Positions 44,471-57,165 of a DNA stretch of 64,000 bases are shown one piece after another. Under the pieces are notes generated by a model. That model did no database searches and was not told the origin of the DNA. It saw only the letters and a program-made list of their open reading frames with translations. The position numbers and the translations under genes are program-made. The stretch lies in contig NC_088306.1 of the NCBI RefSeq assembly GCF_032854445.1, forward strand, positions 21,797,764-21,861,763, in the 5' to 3' direction. Origin of the DNA: Liolophura sinensis (Eukaryota > Mollusca > Polyplacophora > Chitonida > Chitonidae). Numbering within the stretch: the stretch's first letter is position 1; each line of letters opens with the position of its first letter.

Positions 44471-46336
44471 TATTCAAGGTTAATAGGTTGTTGTGTGAGG
44501 AGTGCAAATTTCAGTAGCTAGTCTGAAGGTTAAACCATAAAACCTTTAGCTTGCCAGAGAAAAAATAAACTTGAAGCTAATCATCAGATCATTTTGAAAT
44601 GATATGTCATTGATCAGCCCTTGCATGTTGTATGAATTAGATGTTAATTCAGCGCTGTTACGTAATAATGATGGGTGTCCTGTAAGCATGCGCTTGTGGT
44701 GATGTTATTCTTGTTGATTGCTCACCTGTACCTAATGGCCGTGTGTCATGTCTGGGACAGCAGCCATGTTCTGTTACTTCCTGATGTAAAATCCGCCTTT
44801 CTGCCTAGCTCATTAAATAGATATGAGCGCGGCCTATCTAATTCTGCATCCCCAAGGCCCCTGTTTTTGTGTTAGCATTGTCGACAAGCCACACAGGTGG
44901 GCTTGCCTGGATGACCATGGATAACGCTCCTCCGATAGGTAACCGCCGCCTTTGTTCGTGCTCGGCAATCAGAACAAATTGCGACAGAGTCCGCATTGAG
45001 ACTATAGACCAGGCTTCCGCACAAGTTAACAATGATTCTGTGCAAACCATTCTCGCTGGTTAGGGAAAAAAAGCTGACATTGTACGTGTTTCTTTCACGG
45101 ATAATAAAGATTCTTGTGAGATTTTTCATGTCACACGTGACTTTTCTTGGAAATGACCTTATGTCATTCAAATTGAATTAATTAAAAAAAAAAAAAAAAA
45201 GATGCTATGAGCTGAGGTATTCATATTAACATACTACATTGAATTGAGAAGGAGTGTGTATTGCATGTACTTGAATTCATATTTACTGCTGTTTTGTTTT
45301 TTTCTTTTTTGTATTAAATGTAGACACGTACAGTATAGTGTATTTGAAATTGTTGGAGAAAAATCCTTAATTTAAAATAAAAAATCTGTTGGAATGCGTC
45401 GTCCAGTGCTTATAGGGGCATACGTTCTATTGATACAATATATCATTTTTGTACGTGGGTGATGTCGGGAATTAGTGGAAAAATTAGGCATTTTATGGCT
45501 TGTGACGTGGGGAATAAGCTGCCTAATTTGGAACAAATCAATGCCACTTTCGACACAGACAGGAAAAGAGCAATGATGGTAGTTCTCCGCCTGTGCAGAG
45601 CACTGACAATCCGTCTCTCCTGATTTTTTTTATTTTGTGTCATGTCAGGTCACTGTGACATAAGTGTTTTGACTCATACTTTGTACAGGCTTTTTATTTC
45701 ACTGGTCTTCTCTTCTGTGCTTTATGTGCACAATGTGAACGGCAAAAGTTTGACTTTCTGCAATCTGTGGCCCAGATAATTTACCAGTTGGCCAAATCCA
45801 GCTGTTTTCTTATCATTCGATTATTATGACTGGGTCTTTCTGTCAGTGATCATGTTGTAGAAAATAGAAAATGTGTGATGTACATGTACCTGACTCTTAA
45901 CAGCGAGTATAGTCAACAAGCAAGGTTTGTCGGTTATCTGCCTAAAATAGTGTGTTTCTCCGAATTCCATTATCTGTATTATAATTCGCCAGAGCGTTTT
46001 TCTTAAATATACTTATATATGCACATTGCTTAATATTCATACATGCAGTAGTTAGAATTTGTTTAATTCAGGATTTTAAATTGTAAGAAATTGTTTCAAA
46101 TTTGTTTTTCTATGGGCAAAATGTAGCAGGTAATGTTTTTGTTTGCCAGTTTGGTTTTGTGTAATACATCTTCCCAAAAACGGTGGCATTTTTTTGTTGT
46201 AATAACTTTTTTTGACTCCAGTAGTTTGCAAAAATATGAAAGTCTTCACAGTAGTCTAAAGGACAAATAAAAATGTGCATAAATGATATTTAAACGAGGG
46301 TTTGCGTGCTTGCTTTCATATATTGATGTAAGTAGA
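44471..46336. other. No gene seen; repeat-poor GC-richer block 44700-45060
   Basis: The block 44700-45060 is repeat-free with several overlapping frames on both strands (44675-44875, 44838-45063), none with a domain or splice ends. A run of A follows at 45183-45200. A non-coding regulatory role is possible but unsupported. Confidence 0.35.
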
Positions 46337-46352
46337 TTGTAGTTTGTTTGAT

Positions 46353-46529
46353 TTATTTATTATTTATTTGATTGTGGTGTTTCGCCGTACTCAATAACAT
46401 TTCACTTATATGATGCCGGCCAGCATTATGGTGGGAGGGAACAGAGCATAACCCGGGGAAAAACTCTCAACCATCCACAAGTTGCTCTCAGACCTTCCCA
46501 CATATGGCCGGAGAGGAAGCCAGCAAGAG
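46353..46529 (-). mobile_element. SINE-A, 5'-truncated, with perfect 16-bp duplication
   Basis: On the minus strand: cttgctggcttcctctccgg, catatgtgggaaggtctgag, agcaacttgtggatggttga, ccaccataatgctggccggc, aagtgaaatgttattgagta, then (aaat)n. The 16-mer ttgtagtttgtttgat occurs at 46337-46352 and 46530-46545. Confidence 0.94.
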
Positions 46530-46545
46530 TTGTAGTTTGTTTGAT

Positions 46546-47340
46546 GTGATGTTGCCTGCAAGATTAAAATGGATTTAAAAAAAGTTTCATGGAAACTTAA
46601 CAAAATTGCATGAAACTTATCATCATTAGGTTGAGCTCTTAGTAGTGTTACATCTATTTTGTCTCTTCTTGTTTTGCAACTTCTTATTAAATTATCGTAT
46701 TAATTATCTAATAAAGAAAAGAAATGAGTAGGAAAATATTATTCAAATGTCTTCACAAATCATCCATCAAAGAGTTTTTTGACAAATTAACTACAACATT
46801 TCAACAATTTTTTCTTTTTTTCACTGTTTACCTAGTTTAGTTTTGGGTATTTTAGCTGATTTAAGACTTAAAATTGTATTTAACATGCTTTCTTTTTTGT
46901 TTTTTGTCAAGTTTGATGTTTTTGTAAATGACAAATGAAGTATTGGTAATATCTGCCCACTTCTGTTTATGAGTTATTTGTTGTATGTTGTAGACTCCTA
47001 TCAGAGTCATGTTGGACAAGTACAATTGGTAAGTATCTCTGTTCTTACCTCATTTCTCACCTGGGATTAGTATAATTACAGGTGAGTTGAATATTAACAT
47101 GACAAGAGACAAAATTGCTTGTTCTGTGAAGATTATTAGTTTGCTTTATGACAATGCAGTGCCAAAGGGTAGTGGTATAACTCCGACAAATCCAGTACCT
47201 GTGGTGAACATTGCAAATTTTGATTATTAATTGTACTGGGATTATAATTGTTTTTATAGTTAAGATTGTTAAGTGATGTTTGATGTAGATCATGTGAATG
47301 AGAAAAAGGATTTTGCTCATATAGAAAAGTTTAATACATG
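46546..47340. other. No gene seen
   Basis: AT-rich with T runs near 46805-46825 and 46890-46910. The minus frame 47057-47374 (105 codons) runs into the adjoining MITE-1. Confidence 0.4.
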
Positions 47341-47819
47341 CCCAACTCCTCAACATATTCAACCACGACTGCAACCGATACTTTGAAACATTCTGAGAGA
47401 ACTGTGGTGTGTAGAAAAATAATCTGCCCAGTTTGAAGAAGCTTGCAGGGGCCTCCGTGGCTCAGTCGGTTAGCGCGCTAGTGCAGCGTAGTGACCCAGA
47501 AGCCTCTCACCAATGCGGTCGCTGTGAGTTCAAGACCAGCCTATGCTGGCTTCCTCTCCGGCCGTACGTGGGAAGGTCTGCCAGCAACCTGCGGATGGTC
47601 GTGGGTTTCCCCCGGGTTCTGCCCGGTTTCCATCCACCATAATGCTGACCGCCGTCGTATAAGTGAAATATTCTTGAGTGCGACGTAAAACAACAATCAA
47701 AAAAAAAAAAAAAGAAGCTTGCACAAACAAATCTTTTTAGCGTCGTTTTCATAATTATTGTATGCATAAATTGCACTGAAAAAAGTGCTTTGATGGTTGA
47801 AAAGGTTGAAGATTTACAA
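47341..47819. mobile_element. MITE-1 subfamily b, split by a SINE
   Basis: Left part 47341-47447 (cccaactcctcaacatattc, gaaacattctgagagaactg, ggtgtgtagaaaaataatct) and right part 47712-47819 (gcttgcacaaacaaatcttt, tgtatgcataaattgcactg, ggttgaaaaggttgaagatt) join into one copy when the SINE and one duplication are ignored. TA follows the right end. Confidence 0.88.
47448..47711 (+). mobile_element. SINE-A, full length, inserted in a MITE
   Basis: It opens ggggcctccgtggctcagtc and has tgacccagaagcctctcacc, gtcgctgtgagttcaagacc, ctcaccaatgcggtc, ggtctgccagcaacctgcgg, gtcgtgggtttcccccgggt, and ends cgacgtaaaacaacaatca with a pure A tail of 12. The 12-mer aagaagcttgca flanks it (47436-47447 and 47712-47723). 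Frames 47433-47642 and 47491-47688 are readings of the SINE. Confidence 0.96.
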
Positions 47820-48896
47820 TAGGTCAGGTATTTATTGGCAATAAACTTTCCTTCCTTTGTGTAAGGTGAATGATAATGCTGACACATTGCAAAGTTAAGC
47901 TGAAATTAGAAAAGTGAATTTGTGCAAAAAGTTTGTATCATATAGAAACACTGAAACTACATTGACTAACATCTCATTCATGTTTAGTAACCACATATTC
48001 TTTTCTGAATGAAGATGGAAAATAAACATACAGATTTTTTTCCTGGAGTTCTCCATCATATAATACAGGTGAAAAGTCTAGAGCTTTGATGTCCCCAAAA
48101 GGACTGATTGCAAAAACTGGAGAAAGGCCTAGAACAGAGATTGTTTATGGCCAGGTTACACTTGATAGATATCGTGGGTGTTTGAAGAAGTGTTTTTGTC
48201 ATCAAGGTATATCTGTAAGTAGTATACATGATCCAGACATCTTCTGTCAGGTACTCCGGCTTTCTCCAGAGACTGCATGTATTAAACTCGAGGGGATTTC
48301 TAAAATAAAACAAAAAAAAAATGTTCCATTGACAGACAGGTTATTGCTCGACACTTGTACCAGGCTTGGAGTTGCCATGGCAACGCTGTCAGAGAATCTG
48401 TTGTAAGTTTATGGAGTATAGTATTTATGGTTTATTTTTATGTTTTCATGTGTTGTTTTTTTTTTTGTTTTTTTGGGTTTTTTTTGGTCATTTTTATGCC
48501 AGAGCTGTGGTTTGCTAGAGTTACTTGTACATGGAAGAGTTTTGTATCTCAGCTTCATTGAACATTTCATCAACTTCGACATTCACATATCACTGGTAAA
48601 CCATTTACCTGGAGATTATCTGAGTTGTGTATTGAAAGAATTGAAAGACAACGATGGACCCAGTGTAAAGAAGCATCGATAAAGTATTCCAAAAGAACTT
48701 CAAAAATAGCATAACTTTTTATTTTTGTGATGCTGCACAACCGAGGTATCGCAGTTCAAAGTAAGCAAACCATGCACAATGAGACATTCATAAGCACCGC
48801 CATCTTATCAGTTTTATCCAATCAGGAGCGAGATATTTCTATAACCTGAGCACGCGTCTGGTATCCACTTGCGTTATCAGGACCATGTACCTGTAC
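47820..48896. other. No gene seen; one unexplained 106-codon frame
   Basis: The plus frame 48086-48406 includes KGLIAKTGERPRTEIVYGQ and DPDIFCQVLRLSPETACIKL. It contains an A run and a donor-like gtaagtag at 48214. I recognise no family. T runs lie at 48455-48485. Confidence 0.3.
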
Positions 48897-49195
48897 CTAT
48901 GACCTTTGGGACCATAACCTAGTCTTTTACCAATGACCCTTGGGACCATAGAACAGCCTTTTACCGGTGACGTTTGGGACCATAGCCTAGTCTTTTACCA
49001 ATGACCCTTGGGACCATAGAACAGCCTTTTACCGATGACGTTTGGGACCATAGCCTAGTCTTTTACAAAGGAACCTTGGGACCATAGAACAGCCTTTTAC
49101 CAAGGACCCAAGGGAAAATAGCCCAGTCTTTTAAAAATTACCCTTGGGACCATTGCCTGATCTTTTACCAGTGACCTTTTGGGCTGTAGCCCACA
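48897..49195. repeat. Minisatellite, 34-bp unit, about 9 copies in 68-bp pairs
   Basis: Two unit types alternate: gggaccatagcctagtcttt-taccaatgacccttg and gggaccatagaacagccttt-taccgatgacgttt. The pairing gives a 68-bp higher-order period in the centre; edges are diverged. Confidence 0.9.
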
Positions 49196-50186
49196 CATGG
49201 AGCCATTGCCATTACTAATAACTTCTGGGACTGTGGAATGTTTGATGTCTAAATTTTGTAGCCATAGAAATGGTTGCTTTAACATCACAAACTCCGTAAA
49301 CAACTGCCCTTCTTATTTCACCAGACAAACGTCCTGATTTAAAGTTGTGGCCGAACCAGAGAGGACTGTAGTCAAACCTTTCGTGTAACGTAGCAATTAA
49401 AAGGCAAGCCTCTGCTGCCTCCTCCCCCCTCCTAAGTACCTCTGCTGCTTATGTATCACAGGCAAAGCTGTCCCGTGCATTGACATTCATCACAGCATAT
49501 ATACATGTGACTGACAAGCGACATCTATACATGTGTCATAGCAACATGCAATCTTTTTTGTGAGAGGCCCACAATGGAATCCTGAGGTCCCATTCTGCAG
49601 CCCTGAAAGCTAATGGATGGAAACTGCTGTTCTTTCTGTTTAACCGCACAACACTGATATTCTGTGCTTTTTTTTTTTTTTAGTATATATATTTTCTGCC
49701 ATAAAAATATATATTTAATACAGCGCAGAATAGAGGTCATGTGTCAGAGGAGACTCCTGGGAAATACACTGATATATATACAGCTGAATATGGATGTACA
49801 GGATCCAGCAAATAAATCATCCCAGTATCTGTAGACATGCATGTATGTTACATGTGTTTCTTATCTGTATCCCATCATTCATTGCCAGTGGTGGCTATGT
49901 GCATGTGTGTAATATGGCAACACACAGATACATACATATGCATGAGGTTTGTCTCCTCATCTTTCTGTACCTCTCTGACAGAAATGGATGCAGTTTCATG
50001 GCCGCTTAAAGTTTTAGAAATGTGAGCAAGAAATTCACATTTGGAGTCGTCCAAGTCTTTTTCTTGCCAATGTATGAATAGAAAATGGTAAAGTTTTATG
50101 CCCAGAAGTGGGTGTTTTTTTTTGCAAATGTTTTATTACCATTATCGGCATCATTTTTTTGATACGCATCAAATCTATTTTTCAAA
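49196..50186. other. No gene seen
   Basis: A T run at 49669-49682 and atatata words near 49690-49780. Frame 49794-50009 (plus) has no motif. Confidence 0.4.
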
Positions 50187-50876
50187 AGTCGTCATGATTT
50201 AGCAGCAATACTGCCGACACGGTGCAAAGCCATTAAGTCGCCCTGATTTAGCGGCAATACTGCCGACGCGGTGTAAAGCCATTAAGTCGCCATGATTTAG
50301 CGGCAATACTGCCGACGCGGTGTAAAGCCATTAAAGTCGTCCTGATTTAGTGGCAATACTGCAGACGTGGTGCAAAGCCATTAAAGTCGCCATGATTTAT
50401 CTGCAGTACTACCAACGCGGTGTAAAGCCATTAAGTCGCCATGATTTAGCTGCAACACTGCCGACTTGGTGTAAAGCCATTAAGTCGCCATGATTTAGCG
50501 GCTATACTGCCGATGCGGTGTAAAGCCATTAAAGTCGCCCTGATTTAGCGGCAATGCTGCCGACGCGGTGTAAAGCCATTAAGTCCCCTGATTTAGCGGC
50601 AATACTGCCGACGCGGTGTAAAGCCATTAAGTCGCCCTGATTTAGCGGCAATACTGCCGACGCGGTGTAAAGCCATTAAGTCGTCGCCATGATTTAGCAG
50701 CAATACTGCCGACGCGGTGCAAAGCCATTAAATTCGCCCTGATTTAGCGGCAGTACTGCAGACGTGGTGCAAAGCCATTAAAGTTGCCATGATTTAGCTG
50801 CAGTACTGCAGTCGTGGTGCAAAGCCATTAAATCACCCCGATTTAGCTGCAATACTGCAGATATGGTGTAAAGCCC
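50187..50876. repeat. Minisatellite, 48-50 bp unit, about 14 copies, hairpin in unit
   Basis: The unit reads gtcgccatgatttagcggca, atactgccgacgcggtgtaa, agccattaa. The segment CGGCA-atac-TGCCG is a perfect 5-bp stem with a 4-base loop. Units vary by one base at attaa(a)gtcgcc. The array is noticeably CpG-rich compared with its flanks; several units at the right edge show CG to TG or CA changes (gacgtgg, cagacgtgg, gcagatatgg). Confidence 0.95.
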
Positions 50877-51595
50877 CGATGTTTTCTCCAAAGTGTATTG
50901 GTATTAGTATTCCTCTATCTCTCTATCTGTCTTATGTGTGTGGGTGGTAATAGGAAAAACTTGTTTAAATAGTATCTGCCATCATTTCTTTTTTTATAAA
51001 ATATGGTAAAATTGAGACTTATGCACGTTTGGAATGTTTGAAATTCTCACTTAACAGAATTGGCCAAACAGGTTTCTGTTTTACTTTTCACTGACCATAC
51101 AACTAATAATGTCTCACTAGATTTCATTTGTCTTAAAATTTACACCGCAATTTAAACATCTACAAATATCATAAACAGTTCGACTTAAGAGGCATTTGTG
51201 CAGTGAGATTTCCATGCATGATACAATAATGTAAATATTTCTGTTGTCCAGTTCCTCACACCACATTAACTTTGCCTGCACCCCTTTAATGCCCCGCCCC
51301 CCACGCCCCTGGGGTACATGTGTCAGACACATTGTTCACATCAAACTCTTACATTGTGTCTGGTATGAAACTCTAGCCTTAATGGTTCTGCATGTTTAAC
51401 TGCTTAGGTGCATTCAGATGGGGAGCAGATGTATCAAGATGTGACCTCAGATGACTCCATTAAGTTGGTGTGAATTACATGTATGTGGAGAAGTTTATTT
51501 ATGAGCCAGTGCATCTAGTTTTAATTGAATTGAATATGCCCGAGTTTAATTCAAAGTAATTCAGGTAGTGGCTGATTTCCTTTTATTTATACTGC
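50877..51595. other. No gene seen
   Basis: Unique sequence; a C-rich stretch at 51280-51312 (gccccgccccccacgcccct). The minus frame 51117-51332 is glycine-rich there. Confidence 0.4.
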
Positions 51596-51864
51596 CAGGG
51601 CCATATCTAGAGTCACTTTAATTCTGGAAAACGTTTTAATCTCCCAAACTGTTGACTGCCCAAATAAAACACGCTTTATTAAAACTAACTAATAAATTAA
51701 ACAAATATATGATGGTATACTAATAACAAAAAGTTAAGTTTTCAAATAAATTTCTTTCATTCACAGACTTAAAAACCATCATTTTGAGTTGAAGTCTTTA
51801 TGCACAGTCACAATGTCAAAAGTTTGGGATCTGAACCTGTAATATTTTTCTAGATATGGCCCTG
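51596..51864. mobile_element. 269-bp MITE with perfect 16-bp terminal inverted repeat
   Basis: The ends are CAGGGCCATATCTAGA and its exact inverse TCTAGATATGGCCCTG. The interior is AT-rich without coding capacity. CAGGG-type ends occur in hAT and some other superfamilies; I see no matching 8-bp target duplication (tatactgc versus aacgctaa), so the superfamily is open. A fragment of a second copy lies at 12458-12580. Confidence 0.85.
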
Positions 51865-53689
51865 AACGCTAATCCTCAAACATGTCAAAGAAGTGGATCT
51901 CGAAGTCTTTGGTATGATGTACATGGCAGCTGATTCTAAGAGTTTATACTATTACTGATGACCATTTTAAGAAGTCAAAACATTTGAAGTACATTTTGTT
52001 AACAATGAAGCAGAGAGTAAGCAAAAAAACAGTTCTTTATTAACTCTATTCTGATGTTACATATCAGGTATGTGGAAAGAAAAATAAAAGAGATAGTTTG
52101 ATTGAAATCAGCATTTGTTAGAAATGTGCTAGTATGTGAACTTTTTAAACTGACAGTGGAATAAATGTGGAGATCAGAAAATCAGGTCACTCTAGTTGCT
52201 AATTTATTTTGTTCCGTGCTGCTCTTCTTGTGAGTGTGTCCTTGTGGAAATGGGTTTTCTGCTTTCAAATTAATCATGAGGTACTGTGGTTAACGCTCTA
52301 AAATCATAGGAAATACGAAGGACATAGCTGTTGGAATCAACAGTGACAAGGAGCAGTGTTGGTTTCTCGCCGCAGTCTTTTTCCGTGACTTTTTAACTTT
52401 GATTGCCATTATTGTTGTTTAGCTTAAAGATGCATGGCATTTCTTTGTCAGTAGAACACCCATTAATTCAGCACATTGCATTGTTCTGTAGGCTTGTTAT
52501 GCTTTAGGATCTGCTGCCCATGTGCTGTTTGGAGGAGAAGTAAATGGGGAAGGGGGAGGGTGGGTAGTGTGATGTATTACCCGTCTAACTGGGTATATCG
52601 GGTGTTAGACCAGCCAGGCCTTCTTGGCAGCAGGGTCGTCTATTTCGCTATATATCTTTCGGCGTAGTTCTGAAATAAGCCATAGATATGATGTAACCTT
52701 GAAGCCTGGTATGCTGATGGGCTCAGTGTGTCACTGTCGGTTGTGGCAGCACAGGGGAGTATGTCGGTCGGTCGGCAGCGAGTTCCGTTCCTGGCAGGCA
52801 CTACTGCGCTAATGCGCTACCTATATGCCTACGTGACTACTTCCTAACTGTTTGGGTTCCCTTTCAAGCAGCCCAAACCGCAGCCTGCTTCTAGTCTTGA
52901 GTAGCTTGTATCTGTGTGTATGTTGTGTAATAGTAATAAGCATACTGTACAGTGTATGTAAGAAGTGTCAGGACTGCATCCTGCCTTGAAGTGGCAGTAA
53001 CTTTGAGGTGTGTGGATTAGAAGTTAAGTGAGCCCTTGAACGCTTGCTGCACCCATTCATGTAGATCTCCTGTACATATATAATAAAACCGTAACCACAT
53101 GGGTACATGGGTTGTACCAAATATCATATTGTACATATATTAAAAATCTGCAGATATCTTGATGTTGTTAATTGCTTTGATACAGGGGAAAATACAGCCA
53201 AAGTTGCTTTCAGTCTTTATTTTCCTTATCATGATGGTTGACTCTCTTTTGTAATTATTAAAAGGTTGCATCAATAAAAATTTTATCATTTTGTTGTCTT
53301 GTTGAAATAAGAGCGTTCATATATTTTTTTTCATTGTTTCCACACCCATGTACTCTGCATAAATACAGAGAAAACATATCTTGCCTCTTAACCCACATTA
53401 ACTAAATGGCATTAACATCCTGAGAGATAAGCAGTAATTCAACTATATCATGCCAGCAAAATAAGAAAGAGGACAAAAAGGTTTATTTACAGTACAAGAA
53501 AACAGTAAAGTTTGTAAAGAAATCCTTCCAGATGTGGATTAAGATTGTTTTTTTGGGGGGGCCTGGCAGTATCCACATAAACATGTACAAATATAAACCT
53601 CCTGAGTGAAAAAAAAAACTGGGCATTGAAACTTTGTTGAAGATGTTGAAGACACAGGTCTATGTGGCAAGGTCAGGATGGTCATGGGA
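51865..53689. other. No gene seen
   Basis: The interval 52540-52800 is GC-richer with two short frames (52476-52667, 52624-52812) and no domain. A G run lies near 53553-53562. Confidence 0.4.
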
Positions 53690-54280
53690 ACCTTGTCTGT
53701 GAGGATGTTTGTGGGGACTTCTATCTGATGGTGTTTGTGGAACTTGTCTGTGATGATGATTGTGTTGACTTGTCTCAGATGGTGTTTGCGGGGACTTGTC
53801 GGAGATGGTGTTTGTGGGGACCAGTCTGAGATGATGTTTGTGGGGACCAGTCTGAAATGGTGTTTGTGGGCACGAGCCTGAGATGGTGTTTGTGGGGACT
53901 TGTCTGTGATGGTGTTTGTTGGGACTTGTCTGTGATGGTGTTTGGGGGGACTTGTCTGTGATTGTGTTTGTTGGGACTTGTCTGTGATGGTGTTTGCGGG
54001 GACTTGTCTGAGATGGTGTTTATGAGGACTTGTCTGTGATGGTGTTTGTGGGGACCTGCCTGTGATGGTGTTGGTGGGTGGGGGGGGAGACTTGTCTGTG
54101 GTGGCATTTGTGAGGACTTGTCTGTGATGGTGTTTGTGGGGACTTGTCTGTGATTGTGTTTGTTAGGGTTTGTCTGTGATGGTGCTTGTTGGGACTTGTC
54201 TGTGATGGTGTTTGTTGGGACTTGTCTGTGATGGTGTTTGTGGGGACTTGACTGTCATGGTGTTTGCGGGAACTTGTCTC
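53690..54280. repeat. Minisatellite, 26-bp unit, about 22 copies
   Basis: The unit is gatggtgtttgtggggactt followed by gtctgt. Variants include gtttgttggg, gtttgcgggg and agtctgag. The strand shown is G/T-rich throughout. The minus frame 53775-54107 is a Thr/Pro/His/Ser-rich reading of the array. Confidence 0.93.
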
Positions 54281-55699
54281 TGTGGGGAATGGTTTTGTGG
54301 TTTGGTGGCAGTCAGGGAGTGAATCACCTGATCAGTGGAGATCAGCCTTATTGATTGAAGTGTCTAGACCAGGGCAGAGTTTAATAGTAAGATGTGTGGT
54401 CAGACGGGGTGGTTAATTGACAGGACCCCGTCACTTCCCTCAGGTGCGAAGCTTTGAGGATGAACACAGAGCAGTTTCTTCAGATTTCATTTTTGACAGT
54501 TGTTGATCCTGGAATAGTGTGGTATGATATAAGCAGTTACATTAATTGAGGAATGATTTGCGCCTGAGAAGGTTTAGAAATGAATTAGTTATGTGATAAG
54601 GTTTATCGGGTTTCATTGTTCATGGGGTCAAGTCTGAAAAAATTCCATATTTGCCAATGAAATCCAATTTTTTCTATAAATATCAGAAGTAGTTGAAATG
54701 ATTGTCTTTAATATTAGATATCACACTGGTACCTGTACTATTTGTATTGTTAAAATGATTCAGAAGTTTGAGAAAGTTATAATGGGACCCACTTTATAAA
54801 TTTTGTGCGCTTTGTGACTCATTCTGAATGACAACATGTGCACAGACAAGGCTGATATTTTATGAAAGGTAATTATTTGGGCTATTTTAGAATTATAGCT
54901 AAAATTTAATTTGGTTTGTGCTGATCATTTTTTTGTCAAAAATGTCTGATATAGCTTCTTACAGCCTGGGTTGGGTGTGTACAATATTTTTCACTTTATT
55001 ATAGTTTGGTGAAGATCAGATATCTTGAGGAGTGACTAATATTTTTTGGTTCATTATCCCTATAAACTGGCCTGTTATGTTTTGTTGCATGTATAGGCTG
55101 TCTTTACAATGTAAGGTGAGATATTGTGGTGATGTGGAAAAAGTGTTTGTAGTGTTCATGTTGGTATTAAGTGCTCTGGAACAAAACTTTTACTTATGTT
55201 TTTCAAGTATCTATCCAGTTCTATCTTTCTGTTCCATGTTGGACATTGAATTATTTTTGGGGTTTAGGATGAGCTTGTTTGGAAAACATTGATTGTGTTA
55301 AAGGCATTTGGAAATGTCAAATGGATATGATGAGAGTTACTAGAGTTTCGATTATGAAATAAATTTTATATCTGTCTTGAATCCTTTTGGTGGTTACATT
55401 TTCAGGTTAATTTATTGTCAGTCTTTGTTTTATGAGTTTTAAAATTGTTTAGAGCCAGCAGTTAAGTGTACGTCAAGTTTTACCTGGACTGTATTCAATG
55501 TGTTTCGTCTCAAAATGAATTGATTAGTCATAATCTATGTATTAGTGCATATTTGTTGTGGAAATGTTCACAATGTGTATGGTGTTAATTTTGTTTCACA
55601 TTTTGTCCTGAATGGCTCATAAGTGACAGATAGAAACCTCACCATGGGCCTTAAGTTTTTGAATTGCCCACTGTATTGAATATTTATTGGCAAATTGGG
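54281..55699. other. No gene seen
   Basis: Unique AT-rich sequence. The plus frame 55032-55292 (86 codons) is hydrophobic with FWLFI-like composition typical of T-rich DNA. Confidence 0.4.
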
Positions 55700-57165
55700 T
55701 GACTTGACAAGTCAAGGTCAGATGGCCATGGCGTTCAGTATATTAATGGCGTTAGTAGTTTCACATACTAGAAATGTACAAGAGATGAACTTTACTGGGA
55801 ACTGACAACCCCCAGATGTTACAATGCAGCGGTGACTTCTTAGATGGGGATGGATGAACAGGTGTAATGAGACTTTAAGAGACTTTACACCGGTCAAGGT
55901 GTGCCGTGTCACCGATGGAAACTTGGTCAATCTGTTGTCAGTGTAAAGTGGTCTGCGCTGAGGTGATGAAGTGACAGAGGAACGAAGCATTCTACCTGAA
56001 AGGTTAGGACCAGCTCTATTGATTAACATGTCTAGACAAGACACTGGCTCAAGAGCCTACTATATTTCTTTGATTTCTTTCCCCAAGTAAATTGGCCATC
56101 CTAACTCAGAAACGGCCATCCAGACTGATCTGTTATTACTTGGTGGCCCGAGATTGCCCCCAGCCCTGTAGCTGTCCGTGATATGGACGACAGGGACTGG
56201 GGGAGGGGAGACTAGACAAAAGTGGTCAACTCCAACTATAAACCAGACAGTCTGAGAACCTTTCCCCGCAAATATCACCCATAATGCCCCTGATGAAGTG
56301 ATATTGGCCGATCAGTCTGGTAAACTTTCGACGAGTCCCTCGCAAACATGGGGTGGCCAGGCCCGCGACTGATGGACAGATGGCGGTCAGGTGACCTCGG
56401 TGAGACTGACGACCAATCAACTGTGCTGGCTATGTGTAAGCTACCTGGCCCGGCCACAAAGAAAATTAGTCGTCTAGACGGTAAACTTTGATGCCCGTGT
56501 AAAATATTTCTAATCGTGGCTGCCGTCTGCTGGCTGATTGGTCGATCAATAGAGTTAGACACCGCCAGCAATGGCTATCAGGCTTTCATCTTGTGTCCGG
56601 ACAAACAACGGCCGTTAATTTTTATCGCCTGGTCGTTGGATTGGAAAACGGACATTCTGTCAGGTTTGAGAAAAGGGTGAAAAAAAAAAATATATTGGGT
56701 CTGGTTTGGATTGGGAAGAAACGTGTAATGCGATTTCTCGTCACTTTAGACAGGCATGGTTCAGGGAGAGAGAGATGGGGGAAAGAGAGAGAGAGAGACG
56801 AAAGCTTAACTCTCACAGGACAAACACCCTTTCCGTTCACTTGTACAAACGCTTTCAGGAATCGATGAGTGTCGCCAGGTTCAGAGGGAGTTTCAGGCAA
56901 GTTTAAGCGATAACCAACAGATTAGGGTGACAAAGGCGGGAGATGCCCGGTCATGTCTGGAGAGGAACGCTCCATGTCAGAGCCAATGAGGCATTTCTCC
57001 ACGTTGTATTTCTGTCGGTTGTTATCAGGCGGACGAAGGAGATGACTGACCGCGACGACTGGCCTCAGACCACCATTCTGTCCCACAAACTACTCCATGT
57101 CACGGCTACTGAACCTTTGTCTAGACGAAACATTAGTCCCGCCAAACTCCACCTTAAATCTTAAT
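55700..57165. other. Repeat-free GC- and CpG-richer block
   Basis: This 1.4 kb is the longest stretch with clearly lower AT content and no recognised repeat. Frames are open on both strands (56226-56571 minus, 56593-56906 plus, 56622-56900 minus, 56943-57164 plus), which reflects few stops, not a chosen strand. It contains the palindromes TGTCCGGACA (56594) and CGTCTAGACG (56472), a TCF-like ctttgatg (56487), and a GA tract at 56769-56799. It could be a promoter or regulatory region or an unrecognised conserved element. Confidence 0.35.

Noticed and set aside
48086-48406. 106-codon frame with plausible amino-acid composition
   Set aside because: No domain recognised, an internal A run, and no acceptor at its start; kept only as a note in the gap entry.
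53775-54107. 110-codon Pro/His/Thr/Ser-rich frame
   Set aside because: It is the C/A-rich strand of the 26-bp minisatellite.
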